Shown: positions 51,262 to 60,414, counted from the stretch's first letter. The stretch: DNA of 64,000 nt from Salirhabdus euzebyi (GCF_014207435.1 NZ_JACHGH010000002.1:248001-312000), one strand, 5' to 3'. Translations and numbers: made by a program. The notes: generated by a model from the sequence alone, not told the origin.

Positions 51262-51681
51262 GTGAAAAAAATAAAAATAGTTTTAACATTGTTTTTAATA
51301 TCCTTGCTTTTAATTGGTTGCTCTAAAGAGAGAGCAAACCAATTGGAACTAGATAACGTAATAAAGCAATTAACTACTAGTGGGGTAGAGCTTGAAGAAG
51401 CTACAATACATAATCCAAGTGTATTTGGTGCAACTTTAAATGGCGTTGTACCTGCTGAATATCGTACAAAAGATAATGGAGAATTATATGTTTATGTATT
51501 TGCCTCTAAAAAAGATTTAGATCAAGGAGTAGATGAATTTAAGGAAATGACTGAAACTATGGAATTAATAAGACATAGTAAATATGTTATTGACAATATT
51601 TTAATTTTCTATGTTAATTCTGAAGGCGTTTTTGATGAAGAGGTGAATCAAGAAATTATAGAAGGAATGGAAAGCCTGTAA
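51262..51681 (+). CDS. predicted small lipoprotein
   Basis: A 139-residue lipoprotein: VKKIKIVLTLFLIS and lipobox LIGC place the Cys near residue 20. The mature 119 residues are charged, with LEEATIHNPSVFGATLNG and KKDLDQGVDEFKEMTE helices; I recognise no family. The start is GTG behind GGGGGAGAAGG; a longer reading from 51220 lacks a signal and is unlikely. A strong terminator follows at 51770. Confidence 0.68.
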   Translation: MKKIKIVLTLFLISLLLIGCSKERANQLELDNVIKQLTTSGVELEEATIHNPSVFGATLNGVVPAEYRTKDNGELYVYVFASKKDLDQGVDEFKEMTETMELIRHSKYVIDNILIFYVNSEGVFDEEVNQEIIEGMESL

Positions 51682-51769
51682 TTTGTCTTTATGGAATAAA
51701 CGGGTGCTCATATAAAATAACCAGTTTGTGGGAATTCATCAAGTAACAGGGGAATTGAATTAACACAAC

Positions 51770-51810
51770 AAGAGGAACGCCAAATTTAGATGGCGTTCCT
51801 CTGTTTTTTT
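51770..51810 (+). terminator. intrinsic terminator
   Basis: AGAGGAACGCCA and TGGCGTTCCTCT form a perfect 12-bp stem around AATTTAGA, followed by GTTTTTTT. Confidence 0.9.
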
Positions 51811-51936
51811 GGAAAATAAAAGGAAAAGACGCAATTTTATGATAATATTACATTAAAACTAATCTTTATGAATTGTTCTTTAATGAGGAAAGATTGTGCA
51901 AGAAGATTGGTTTGAGGAAATACAAGGAGGAATGTA

Positions 51937-52098
51937 ATGGGTGGTTTAGCATTTATTTGGTTTTTGTTTGTATATATTGGTTTGCCTATTGCAGTAGTTT
52001 TAGTGCTGCTATGGATTTACGAAATCAAATCAAACAGTGAAATTCAAGTTAGGCAGAATAAAGAGATAATTCAATTATTAGATAGATTTAATAAGTAG
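51937..52098 (+). CDS. 53-residue single-span membrane protein
   Basis: A short frame with an excellent ribosome site (AAGGAGG, seven bases before ATG 51937). The protein has one membrane segment (about residues 5-27, LAFIWFLFVYIGLPIAVVLV) and a charged C-terminal helix (EIQVRQNKEIIQLLDRF). This layout is common among small Bacillus membrane proteins. No family is recognised. Confidence 0.6.
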   Translation: MGGLAFIWFLFVYIGLPIAVVLVLLWIYEIKSNSEIQVRQNKEIIQLLDRFNK

Positions 52099-52249
52099 AT
52101 AAAATTTTGCTTTTCAAGTAAAGTGGGCAAGTTTTGAATAAAAGTCTTCGATGTGCATAGCTCTATCAATTATTCAAGTAAAGAAGCAGGAATGTAAAAA
52201 AAAGAATTACGAACAGGTGTCTTAAACAATTAATTCAAGGTGGTGTTAT

Positions 52250-52666
52250 ATGAAGAGGAAAGTTATCTTAGTTTTGATTTCAATTTTGCTTGTAATGTTG
52301 TTGGGGATTAGGTGGGTTCACTTAGCTAACCTATCAGAGTCAAGCACTATTGCTATGAATCATTTAAAAGATGAAGGGTTATTTATTCTTTACCATGAAG
52401 GTGAATATGGACCGTATTCTTTAACTAGGAATGACATAAACGATAAACCATATAGTGACTACATATCAGTACAAAGTTTTAATGCACAGTTCTATATGGA
52501 TAAAGAACTACATCATGAATTTTTCTATGTAAACAACCATCCATTAAGTAATGTATTTGGATTAGGCGGTATATTTGTCACAGTTATTATGAATAATGAA
52601 GAAGTTGTAGGGGCATTCTCTGTGAAAAATGGTATGACATACTCTTTGCTTGGAGAAGAGGAATAG
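52250..52666 (+). CDS. secreted or membrane-anchored protein of unknown function
   Basis: A 138-residue protein with an N-terminal hydrophobic anchor (about residues 5-22) and no lipobox, then an extracellular part with many aromatic and acidic residues (LYHEGEYGPYSLTRND). It resembles the anchored unknowns at 24659 and 58297 in layout but not clearly in sequence. The start follows TTCAAGGTGG. No partner is evident. Confidence 0.55.
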   Translation: MKRKVILVLISILLVMLLGIRWVHLANLSESSTIAMNHLKDEGLFILYHEGEYGPYSLTRNDINDKPYSDYISVQSFNAQFYMDKELHHEFFYVNNHPLSNVFGLGGIFVTVIMNNEEVVGAFSVKNGMTYSLLGEEE

Positions 52667-53510
52667 TAGATTGTGAATCCTAATACTCTGAAGATTTTAG
52701 TTTGTTCACGAATTAGCCCATTAATGGTTTTGTAGGTGTGTTAAGTAACGACCCATATAATGATGCCTGATTGGATGAAGGTTTTGCCAATTTTCTGCTG
52801 ATTTATATTGGCCAAGTGCAGATCAAAAGGATCGTCAAAGGGACAGCCTTTTAAATTTTTAAGTTTTTCAAGGATTACTGGGAAAATAGTAATGATACAA
52901 GATTTTACAAGGGAAATAAAAGAAGTTTTGAAACTTTTAAATTCCAAAGATGTAACTGAGATTGCAGTTGATAACACCCCATCCAAGAATATTTACTAGC
53001 CCCATATCATAATTAGTGTAGGTTAATTACCTACTTCATAGTTCCTTCTAGAGAATTAAAAGGTTTCTCATCTTCAACAAACGGGACTAAAATGAAACAA
53101 GGGATCGTCAGGGAGGCGGTCTTTTTATTTAGTTTTTTTACAAGAATAACTGGAATTATATGTTAAAATAAAGTCTGGAAACTTAGTAGTATGTAAGTAA
53201 TGGTGGATGGTTAGGGTGAATGGAAAATTTTGTGACTTAAGGGAGGAATAGCTCTTATATTAACATCAAGTGGTACTGCAACAGTGTTTGGACTTGGTGT
53301 TTCATTTCTTGGATTAGTAATTTCACTTGCTGCTTGTTTTATTAGTGAGGCTAAAAAAGTAAAGGATAGTTCTTATTGAAGCAGTGGGGCTAGAGTGGAA
53401 CGATGGATTTGGCAATGTTATTTCTCCTATTAAGGTAAAAGGGGCAGTATTATTCAACAGAATTAATGGAAAAATTCTGGCCAAAACAATATGGTGAGGG
53501 TGCTATTTAT
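52667..53510. other. gene-poor stretch with possible remnants
   Basis: Two fragments can be seen. A plus frame ending at 52999 (clear part about 52892-52999, FTREIKEVLKLLNSKDVTEI) has no convincing ribosome site. A plus frame from about 53239 to 53380 encodes a hydrophobic segment (GTATVFGLGVSFLGLVISLA) behind GGGAGG but with no ATG, GTG or TTG at the right place. A weak hairpin lies near 53101-53130. Both fragments could be decayed small genes. Confidence 0.35.
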
Positions 53511-53858
53511 ATGAGAAACGTATTTTTATTGTTTTTTCTCTCGTTACTACTAATTTTGACATCATGTTCTAGAACGGAAATACCTGATGAATTCCAAGAT
53601 TTACGTCCTAGTAACAGTAGTGAGTTTTACATAATTGGATTCCAACAACATCAACATGAAGTGGAAAGAATAAATAGTGAATTAGAAAAATTTGTTGAAG
53701 ACGACAGCGTAATCGGTGTAACTATGTATTATAAAGTAAGTGAAAAGCCAGATTCTATTTTAGAAAAATTTAATATAAATGATGGAAGCGGCTTTATTGT
53801 ATTAATAAATGAAGGCATTCCATATTATATTTCAAGTTATAGTGAGTTTAAAAATTAA
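53511..53858 (+). CDS. predicted small lipoprotein
   Basis: A 115-residue lipoprotein with lipobox LTSC (Cys near residue 18) after a 15-residue hydrophobic stretch. The mature part is short, charged and probably alpha/beta (HQHEVERINSELEKFVED, SVIGVTMYYKVSEKP). No family is recognised. ATG 53511 follows GGTGAGGG at slightly long spacing; the in-frame ATG at 53466 would put a charged tail before the signal and is unlikely. The HAD gene starts 49 bases later. Confidence 0.62.
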   Translation: MRNVFLLFFLSLLLILTSCSRTEIPDEFQDLRPSNSSEFYIIGFQQHQHEVERINSELEKFVEDDSVIGVTMYYKVSEKPDSILEKFNINDGSGFIVLINEGIPYYISSYSEFKN

Positions 53859-53906
53859 AAGGTGTATAGGTCTTTAAAGGGATTATACATATATTTGATA
53901 TAGGAT

Positions 53907-54608
53907 GTGAATTTGTTGAGGGGTTATAAAGCAATACTATTTGATTTAGATGATACCTTACTTAGTAGGGATCAAGCAGTAGAAAAAATGTTTTTAATTG
54001 TTTTGGAAAAGTGTTATGAGAATGTTAAACATTCAGCAAAAAGAGAAATGCTACTAAAATTCAAAGAATATGATAATAGATGCTATGGCAATAATGATAA
54101 AACAATAGTTTTGGAATCATTTTTTGATGAATTTGCCCCAAATGATAGATTGCCAAGGAATTACATTCAAGATTTTTGGAATACTAATTTCCCCCATTGT
54201 TTTTCCATAAACCAAAATACTATAAATATAGTAAATGCTATAAAGATGCATGTGAAAGTTGCCATTGTAACAAATGGCTCAACTCATAGACAAAAAGCTA
54301 AAATAATGAACACTAACTTAAACAGTTGTTTTGATGTAATCATTATTTCCGAAGAAGTAGGAATCAGTAAACCTGACAAACGAATCTTTAACTTAGCATT
54401 AAATAAACTTAAAGTGCAACCAGAAGACGCCTTATTCGTTGGAGACGACATAGAAAAAGATATTGGTGGTTGTCAAAATGCAAATATTAAGGGAATATGG
54501 TTCAATCCTCATAAGAATAAGAATGATACCAAAATTAAACCATATGCCGAAATCGATTCTCTTGATAGATTATTTAATTATTTTATGAATCAAACACAAT
54601 CATATTAA
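53907..54608 (+). CDS. HAD-family hydrolase
   Basis: A 233-residue haloacid-dehalogenase-superfamily hydrolase with a helical cap (about residues 20-100). All four motifs are visible: ILFDLDDTLL (nucleophile and acid Asp), IVTNGS, GISKPDKRIF (Lys) and FVGDDIEKDIGG. It resembles YfnB/PynA-like phosphatases that act on nucleotides or small metabolites. The start is GTG 53907 or, better spaced from AGGA, TTG 53913. Confidence 0.85.
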   Translation: MNLLRGYKAILFDLDDTLLSRDQAVEKMFLIVLEKCYENVKHSAKREMLLKFKEYDNRCYGNNDKTIVLESFFDEFAPNDRLPRNYIQDFWNTNFPHCFSINQNTINIVNAIKMHVKVAIVTNGSTHRQKAKIMNTNLNSCFDVIIISEEVGISKPDKRIFNLALNKLKVQPEDALFVGDDIEKDIGGCQNANIKGIWFNPHKNKNDTKIKPYAEIDSLDRLFNYFMNQTQSY

Positions 54609-54691
54609 AAAAGATGGCTAAATCTTGATGGAATAACGGGAGAATTGATTAGGAATAGGAGAACTTAAGGTTCAATGGAAGGGGTGTAAGG

Positions 54692-55090
54692 ATGAAAAAG
54701 GGATTACTACATCACATAGAAATATATGTTTCAAATTTAAAGCAAACCGTTGAATTTTGGGAATGGTTTCTTGAAGAACTAGGCTATGCCTCATTTCAGC
54801 AATGGGAAAGTGGTCATAGTTGGAAACTTGATGATACTTACATTGTTTTTGTTCAAACGGAGGATAGGTTTTTAGACCCTCCATATCATAGAAGTCGAGT
54901 GGGGCTTAATCATTTAGCATTTCACGCAACATCACGACAACACGTAGACGAAATGACGAACAAATTGAAAGAAAGAGAAATTAATATTCTATACTCAGAT
55001 AAACACCCCTTTGCTGGTGGAACTAACTATTATGCTGTTTTTTTTGAAGACCCAGATAGAATAAAAGTAGAACTTGTAGCACCTGAGTAA
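54692..55090 (+). CDS. VOC-family (glyoxalase-like) protein
   Basis: A 132-residue VOC protein. LLHHIEIYVSNLKQTVEFWE at the start, VGLNHLAFHATS in the middle and PDRIKVELVAPE at the end give the paired beta-alpha-beta units with likely His, His and Glu metal ligands. The YasP/YwkD-type pattern suggests a small-molecule binding or resistance role, not certain. The start follows GGAAGGGGTG. Confidence 0.82.
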   Translation: MKKGLLHHIEIYVSNLKQTVEFWEWFLEELGYASFQQWESGHSWKLDDTYIVFVQTEDRFLDPPYHRSRVGLNHLAFHATSRQHVDEMTNKLKEREINILYSDKHPFAGGTNYYAVFFEDPDRIKVELVAPE

Positions 55091-55151
55091 ACATCGTATC
55101 AGTAGTCGTTACTCTTTTGCAATGAAACAGGAAATTTAATTGGAGGTTAGT

Positions 55152-55712
55152 ATGAAGAGACTGTTTAGTTATATCATTCTAATTTGTATATTTTTCATAG
55201 TTGGATGCAGTGATAGTAACCTAACAGATTATGATGACACTGATGTTGCAGCAATTGTTAGAGGTGAACAAATAACGGTTGGATATTTACGATTTTTATA
55301 TCCTGATGACAGAATCCTTGACTATATTGATGGTACTGTAAAAGCAAAACTAGCAGAACAGGAAGTAAAGAGTCTAAATCTTGATGTGTCGAAAAAACTA
55401 CAAGAAATCGAAGTTGCTAAAAGTGAAAGAGTAAGTAGTGTTTATCCTCCTGAGGAAGATGATACAGAAGTCGCAATTGAAATTCGTGAGTTTGCTGATG
55501 CTCAAGCTTCCAAACTTGGAATGGCCCCAGAAGAATATTATGAGAAATATTTCGAAAAAACACAGAAAATGGTTGTTTATGTCACAGCATATACCAAAGA
55601 ATTATTAGGTGAGCCAAAGGATAATGGAGAAGACTATACCAAAAAAGCAAATAAGTTATTGAATAAATTAGTGGAAGAAAACAAAGATGAAATTCAGATA
55701 CTGATCAAGTAA
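55152..55712 (+). CDS. lipoprotein with SurA/PrsA N-terminal-like domain
   Basis: A 186-residue lipoprotein with lipobox IVGC (Cys near residue 19). After a short acidic linker, DVAAIVRGEQITVGYLRFLY resembles the first strand-helix of SurA/PrsA chaperone domains, and the rest is helical (EVAIEIREFADAQASKLGM, PEEYYEKYFEK), but there is no rotamase domain. A chaperone-like role at the membrane surface is a guess. ATG 55152 follows GGAGG. Confidence 0.7.
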   Translation: MKRLFSYIILICIFFIVGCSDSNLTDYDDTDVAAIVRGEQITVGYLRFLYPDDRILDYIDGTVKAKLAEQEVKSLNLDVSKKLQEIEVAKSERVSSVYPPEEDDTEVAIEIREFADAQASKLGMAPEEYYEKYFEKTQKMVVYVTAYTKELLGEPKDNGEDYTKKANKLLNKLVEENKDEIQILIK

Positions 55713-55869
55713 ACTAAGGAACCTAAATCAACATAAGGCCTGTAAACACATTAAAAATGTTATCTTTTTCCTTTAGAAGTTCATAAAAATAATGGGAATT
55801 ACATGACAACAAGGTATATAGAATAAACATGAAACGATATCTGTTTTTCATTCGTACATAGATAAAGGA

Positions 55870-56445
55870 GTGATTAACGTTAAAAAAATTATTATATTGC
55901 TATTAATTCCTAGTTTTTTAGTGGCTTGTAAAAATGACACGTTAGATACTAGTAAACTTGTAGTAGAGGAGCAAAAATTGACAGGTGATGCTCCTGAAGG
56001 TTTCGAATTCCCTTATATATCGTATATTGCCCCGTCTTTAGAGGCTGCTTTAGAAGCCATTCCATTTGAAGTTACTTTACCGAACAAACTCCCTTTTGAT
56101 GCTAAACCTTTTAAACCTATGATACTTCGTGATTGGAGTAAGGATGGGAAACAAATTGAAATTGAGCTGTGGACTGTTTCTGACAGTGAAGAAGAGATAG
56201 GAAACAATACAGGAACGGGAAAGGGATTCATCATTAATGCCCGTAACTTTGAAATGAATGGACCTGTTCAGCAGGGAAAAGAAGCCGTCACTATAACCAA
56301 AAATATAAAAGGTATGTATGACAATTCTTCCGTTCCTTCACTATCCTTTGAAGTTGATGGTATATATTATTTGATATCATTTTCAATGGGTAAAATGGAA
56401 AACTCGAAAAAAGAACTCCTGAAAATAGCAAAACAAATGTTTTAA
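55870..56445 (+). CDS. predicted lipoprotein of unknown function
   Basis: A 191-residue lipoprotein with lipobox LVAC (Cys near residue 20). The mature domain reads IPFEVTLPNKLPFDAKPFKP, then IEIELWTVSDSEEE and YYLISFSMGKM, a pattern I associate with DUF4367-like carriers of an extracellular beta domain, without certainty. The start is awkward: GTG 55870 overlaps its own AAAGGAG; no better start codon precedes the signal peptide. Confidence 0.65.
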   Translation: MINVKKIIILLLIPSFLVACKNDTLDTSKLVVEEQKLTGDAPEGFEFPYISYIAPSLEAALEAIPFEVTLPNKLPFDAKPFKPMILRDWSKDGKQIEIELWTVSDSEEEIGNNTGTGKGFIINARNFEMNGPVQQGKEAVTITKNIKGMYDNSSVPSLSFEVDGIYYLISFSMGKMENSKKELLKIAKQMF

Positions 56446-57188
56446 TTTATGAGCTATTTTTTTCTTCCTCTATCGGAAAGAGTGCTAAAGTTTTTAATAT
56501 TCACTTAAACAAATTTAAAAGAAAGGGTTTAAGTTTGAAAGATTAATTACCTTATTGTTCCATATAAGCGCCACTTTCTATTTGTTTACCACCTTAACTC
56601 ATTACATCTTACATCACAGTAACACCATCTATTTGGCATTCCATTTCGTTCCGAAAATCGATCGAAGGCTGTGATCGTTTTCCCTTTCCTGATTCAAATA
56701 GTGGACCAATACTGTTACTTGAACCATCGTAAATACTTTCCGTAAACGTGATGGTTTGTCCCTCCATGCTAACTTTCTTCTCACCAACATCTCCAATTTC
56801 TTTTAAATTGGTGCTTAGAAGCAGATATAAAGGAAGAACTTAAAAATTATAGTATTTGATATTAATCAGAATTACAGAGTTTTATACCTTTTGATTTGGT
56901 CTGCATAGTAAATTAAGTTTTATAAAATACGTAACTTTTTCACCCCATAATGATCTTTATATAGAAATTAATTTAGGTCTAGTATGAGTAGAATTTACAT
57001 AATATTTTTTTGTAATAATAATTATCCAAAATTGCACGAACAAATACTGGAAAATTTATGGTAAAGTAATAACGGAGGGAAAAATTGTCATTTTAAATTT
57101 TTCTCCAAAAGGTAAATATGCAATATAAATCCTCATTTTCATGGACCGATAAGTCATCTTTTACTGTAAGGAAAAGAGGGGGTATAAA
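56446..57188. other. 740-base stretch with a DUF4179-like remnant
   Basis: Apart from the minus-strand remnant at 56609-56840, described separately, this stretch is AT-rich and without convincing frames. A small frame region near 57100 precedes the next gene's ribosome site AAAGAGGGGG. Confidence 0.5.
56609..56840 (-). pseudogene. remnant of a DUF4179-like (anti-sigma-associated) protein
   Basis: On the minus strand an open frame without a start ends at TAA 56609. It reads LKEIGDVGEKKVSMEGQTIT, then FTESIYDGSSNSIGPLFESG and ECQIDGVTVM. The stretch VSMEGQTITFTESIYDGS with a following SIG resembles the core of DUF4179, found in anti-sigma factors of ECF systems in Bacillaceae. The N-terminal zinc-binding and membrane parts and the sigma factor are absent, so this is probably debris. 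Confidence 0.45.
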
Positions 57189-57422
57189 ATGATTGAAGTT
57201 ATAGCCAGCATCCTCGCCACTCTCTCGATAGGAGCTGGAGGATATGCAATCATGCTAAAAGAACGTGTTACTGGATCTATGGCGATATATATAGGGTTAT
57301 GTATCGGCTTTCTACCATGGGCAGACGAGGCCAAAAAAGCAATGAAAGATGATGTTTTGATGTCACTCGTACTCGTTATAGCTCTTAGTTTTTATCTCGT
57401 TCCATTGTGGAAGATAAAGTAA
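57189..57422 (+). CDS. 77-residue membrane protein
   Basis: A small protein with two or three hydrophobic segments (about residues 3-22, 28-45, 57-76) and a conserved-looking FLPWADEAKKAMKDD loop. I recognise no family. The start ATG follows AAAGAGGGGG. It begins a run of three or four short membrane frames reaching 57742, with close spacing, which may be one operon. Confidence 0.6.
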   Translation: MIEVIASILATLSIGAGGYAIMLKERVTGSMAIYIGLCIGFLPWADEAKKAMKDDVLMSLVLVIALSFYLVPLWKIK

Positions 57423-57487
57423 TTTTCCATTTACATAGAGGTTGAACTGATAAACGTTTTAAATGAGTTAATCGGCTGGCAAGGAAT

Positions 57488-57589
57488 GATTTACCCTATT
57501 ATTGTAATCATGATGCCAGCTATTCTTTTATGGATTGGTTTGGAATCTAAGGTAATCATGAAGAGTAAAGGGGACTCAGTTTTCTTATG
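57488..57589 (+). CDS. possible 34-residue membrane peptide
   Basis: A short frame encoding a single span (MIYPIIVIMMPAILLWIGL). ATG 57488 has AAGGA directly against it; the frame is open back to about 57441, where CTG 57449 behind AGAGG is an alternative start. The stop overlaps the start of the next small gene (ATGA), which is the main reason to list it. Confidence 0.35.
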
Positions 57590-57742
57590 ATTATATTTGT
57601 ATTTGTCCTTATTCATATAATGACGGGATTGGTATTTCTTTATTTCCGTGGAAAATTACCGAAGCCTTTAACAACCTTTGGAATTATTGTTTTAGTAATG
57701 AATTTTCTCTATTTTGGTTCCTTATTTATATCTTTATCTTAA
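57587..57742 (+). CDS. 51-residue two-span membrane protein
   Basis: A short frame overlapping the previous one by four bases (TTATGA). It has two membrane segments (about residues 2-18 and 29-49) joined by a basic turn FRGKLPKP. AAAGGGGA lies 12 bases before the ATG. The size and topology fit a small hairpin membrane protein; no family is recognised. Confidence 0.5.
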   Translation: MIIFVFVLIHIMTGLVFLYFRGKLPKPLTTFGIIVLVMNFLYFGSLFISLS

Positions 57743-57824
57743 TGTAACAAGATTAATATACAAAACGTAAAGGGAATTCATTAAAATAATGTGTTTTTAC
57801 CATACTGGGTAGGAGTGAATTATA

Positions 57825-58295
57825 ATGGGAAAAATAATACGCCGGACTCTTATAATTGTTTGTCTATTTATTCTTATTCCAGATATCATTTATATGGTCA
57901 CGGAAGCATTCTCGCGGGACCTTCCAAGAGAAATTAGGGAAAAAATGAATTCAGGAGAAACTTTCATCATTGATGTAGATGAAGAGGTGAAGTTAGACCA
58001 GGACATTATAGAATTTGAACAAATCCTAATGTTAGAGGATGAAACGTTGTTACTGTTTGAAGTACATAATAATGAACCTGGTTGGTCTTTTCCCGCAACA
58101 GCGCTTTCCATAAAAGATGATAAAGGTAATAACTATACATACAGAAGTGGATCCAGCTCAGGGAAAAAGTGGGGTTCTATTCATTTTAGTAACTATGATG
58201 CACTACCGAATGATGTCCAAAATCTAGTGATAGATTTTAGTTGGTTTGATAGGTCATTTCGAATAGAAGTACCGGTAGACCAGGAGGACCGATAG
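57825..58295 (+). CDS. anchored extracellular protein, pair member 1
   Basis: A 156-residue protein with an N-terminal hydrophobic anchor (about residues 6-24) and an extracellular domain that reads LLLFEVHNNEPGWSFPATAL and KGNNYTYRSGSSSG, beta-rich like an immunoglobulin fold. I do not recognise it. The start follows GGTAGGAG. It lies one base before the gene at 58297, another anchored protein of similar design, so the two are surely cotranscribed. Confidence 0.6.
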   Translation: MGKIIRRTLIIVCLFILIPDIIYMVTEAFSRDLPREIREKMNSGETFIIDVDEEVKLDQDIIEFEQILMLEDETLLLFEVHNNEPGWSFPATALSIKDDKGNNYTYRSGSSSGKKWGSIHFSNYDALPNDVQNLVIDFSWFDRSFRIEVPVDQEDR

Positions 58296-58296
58296 A

Positions 58297-58893
58297 ATGA
58301 ATACACAAAAAATAAAGACACTGACGGAATGGGGAGCGGCTATCCTATTAATTGTTTGGATTTATTTTCAATCCCCTTATTTTAATTACTATCATCTTTC
58401 ACCATTAGAAGCTCATCAACAGTCAGAACGTACTTTTTATTACGGACCTTCTGAAGTAGTGGAAGAAGTTGAAATTGGTGATGCCCGAATATACCTTGGT
58501 ACATATAAAAATTGGTTCTCAGCAAATATGGTTCTAAAACATAAAGGGATTTTTTGGGCTCCTGGGAGTGGTGTAGGTGGGCATGAAATTAATAAAAGTA
58601 AAGATCTTTCTTACTCATGGTCAGGTTCAAGTATCGATAAAGATACAATGCTGATGAGATTTTATGGGATTGTAACAAATCCAGAAATTGTTGATGTGGA
58701 GCTAGATTTAGTGGAAGCTACTCTAAACAGTGACTCCTATCAAAAAGATCAAATAAACACGTTATCCTTCCATCTAAAAAATCATCGTATGTTTTTGTTT
58801 CACTGGAATATGCAAGAGAACAACTATCGACAAGTTGCTATTAGAGGTTTAGATGAAAATGGTGAAGTTGTATATGAAGAAGAGTGGCCATAA
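58297..58893 (+). CDS. anchored extracellular protein, pair member 2
   Basis: A 198-residue protein with an anchor (about residues 13-27) and a large outside domain rich in aromatic residues ([40 protein letters not shown]). It resembles the anchored unknown at 24659 in its [20 protein letters not shown]-like strand, but that is weak. The start follows CCAGGAGG, in the tail of the previous gene. The DUF3784 gene is 38 bases downstream. Confidence 0.6.
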   Translation: MNTQKIKTLTEWGAAILLIVWIYFQSPYFNYYHLSPLEAHQQSERTFYYGPSEVVEEVEIGDARIYLGTYKNWFSANMVLKHKGIFWAPGSGVGGHEINKSKDLSYSWSGSSIDKDTMLMRFYGIVTNPEIVDVELDLVEATLNSDSYQKDQINTLSFHLKNHRMFLFHWNMQENNYRQVAIRGLDENGEVVYEEEWP

Positions 58894-58931
58894 GATGTGT
58901 AGATAAACAGTTAGCATTTAGGAGGGGGAAA

Positions 58932-59243
58932 ATGATAGGAACAATAATCGTCATTGTGTTATTTATTGTATTTGGTATTTTTCTATCTGTTGGTAAAGGT
59001 GCTTTCTTAATTGCAGGATATAACACGATGCCAAAAGAGGAAAAAGAAAAGTATGATACTGTTGCTCTTTGCAAGTTCATGGGTAAAATGATGTTTGTTT
59101 TATCTTTTTCCATGGTGTTCTGGGTCCTTAGTGATCTCCTAGAAAAAGTATGGCTGTTTGTACTAGGGATTGTATTATTCATCACCACGGTTATTTTTAT
59201 TCTTTTTTACACGAATACAGGAAACCGATTCAGAAAAAAATAG
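58932..59243 (+). CDS. DUF3784 family membrane protein
   Basis: A 103-residue protein with three membrane segments (about residues 2-22, 50-67, 73-94). [20 protein letters not shown] (about residues 17-36) is the hallmark of the DUF3784 family, a membrane family of unknown function found often near transporters and stress genes in Firmicutes. ATG 58932 follows AGGAGGGGG; an upstream in-frame start at 58884 has no such site. Confidence 0.8.
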   Translation: MIGTIIVIVLFIVFGIFLSVGKGAFLIAGYNTMPKEEKEKYDTVALCKFMGKMMFVLSFSMVFWVLSDLLEKVWLFVLGIVLFITTVIFILFYTNTGNRFRKK

Positions 59244-59327
59244 ATTGAAAAAATCATAATCATTCATATCATTCACATCTTGTCGAATGTAACCACCTAA
59301 TTAGTACTTTTAATATATAAATACATG

Positions 59328-59362
59328 TAAAAACTGGTATTACATTTTGCCTAATACCAGTC
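59328..59362 (-). terminator. terminator of the minus-strand VOC gene
   Basis: CTGGTATTA and TAATACCAG form a 9-bp stem around a loop; on the minus strand it is followed by TTTTTA, right after the VOC gene's stop. Confidence 0.75.
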
Positions 59363-59381
59363 ATATATAGATAATTATTAG

Positions 59382-59771
59382 TTAATCTCCATACACTTTA
59401 GCTCCATGTACCATAATGATGTTTCCGTCCAAATCTTTCAAATGAAAAAGTCCTGTATTACCAAATAGTTGAATGTTATCCACCTCAACATTATTTTCTA
59501 GTAAAAACTGGTGAGCTAATTCTATGTTTGTAGTCTCAAATGTAAAAAGAGGATGTGAACTAGGATTTACCTCACCATTCCTAATCACATCATTAAAATT
59601 ATCACAGTCCAGTGCAACCCTTGTTGGTCCTACTATATTCAAATTATATACCGGACCTCGTACTTTCCCTAAAGGTTGTCCTAATATCTTCGTGTAAAAT
59701 ACTGCTGAACGTTGCAAATTCTTTACTGGTATTAAAACTGTTCCTACTTGGTTTGAAATAGGGCTGCTCAT
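59382..59771 (-). CDS. VOC-family protein
   Basis: A 129-residue VOC protein. VLIPVKNLQRSAVFYTKILG near the start and FHLKDLDGNIIMVHG near the end match the glyoxalase/bleomycin-resistance fold; the first expected metal-ligand His is replaced (GTVLIPV), so metal binding may be lost, as in many binding-only members. The start follows GGAGGTAC on the minus strand. It stands alone. Confidence 0.82.
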   Translation of the reverse strand: MSSPISNQVGTVLIPVKNLQRSAVFYTKILGQPLGKVRGPVYNLNIVGPTRVALDCDNFNDVIRNGEVNPSSHPLFTFETTNIELAHQFLLENNVEVDNIQLFGNTGLFHLKDLDGNIIMVHGAKVYGD

Positions 59772-59943
59772 CTGTACCTCCTTAATATTCCTTTATATAT
59801 TTATTAAGAATATAAGTAAATATTGTTTTTTTGTAAATAAGTTATTTAAAATGGCTTATAAAAAAGAAACTAAGTTAACACCATTGTGAAAGAACGTATG
59901 TTCCATTATAATATTAGCTAGATTTAAAATTGGAGGATACGAG

Positions 59944-60414
59944 ATGAACGCGATAGAAATGGCACGATTAAACTTAGAAGAGGTTAGAAGAAGAAGTATA
60001 AAGGTGTGGAAGGCTATACCTGAGGAATATCTAGGTTGGAAACCAGATAGTAAAGCATTGACGTGTATAGAAATGGTTCGCCATGTGTTAGATGGGGAAC
60101 ATTATTATCATCTAGCTTTAAAGAAAAAAGGTAGTTTAAGTCATTATCAATCACCATTTGATTCTTTACCTTTAATATCTGTAGAGAAAGAATTAGCTGT
60201 AGCGGCTCCACTTAGAAAAGAATTTTTAGAAACAGTAAGTTCGTTTAATGAAGACGTTTTATTCAACATAATGATAGACCGTTCAGATGTGGGGTATGTA
60301 AGAAGTTTAGGAGATATGTTGATGAGAATTGCGTATCATGAATCAGTACATACTGGACAATTACTAGATTACTTAAGAACAGCCAAAATTCCAAGACCCG
60401 ATATTTGGGATTGA
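59944..60414 (+). CDS. DinB-family protein
   Basis: A 156-residue four-helix DinB/YfiT-like protein. The three metal-ligand histidines are recognisable: HVLDGEHYYHL (two candidates, about residues 42-52) and AYHESVHTGQLLDYLR near 130-145. Family members bind zinc or nickel and include thiol-dependent S-transferases. The start follows GGAGGAT. A short hairpin at 60434-60455 (TGGTCGC/GCGACCA) ends it. Confidence 0.83.
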   Translation: MNAIEMARLNLEEVRRRSIKVWKAIPEEYLGWKPDSKALTCIEMVRHVLDGEHYYHLALKKKGSLSHYQSPFDSLPLISVEKELAVAAPLRKEFLETVSSFNEDVLFNIMIDRSDVGYVRSLGDMLMRIAYHESVHTGQLLDYLRTAKIPRPDIWD

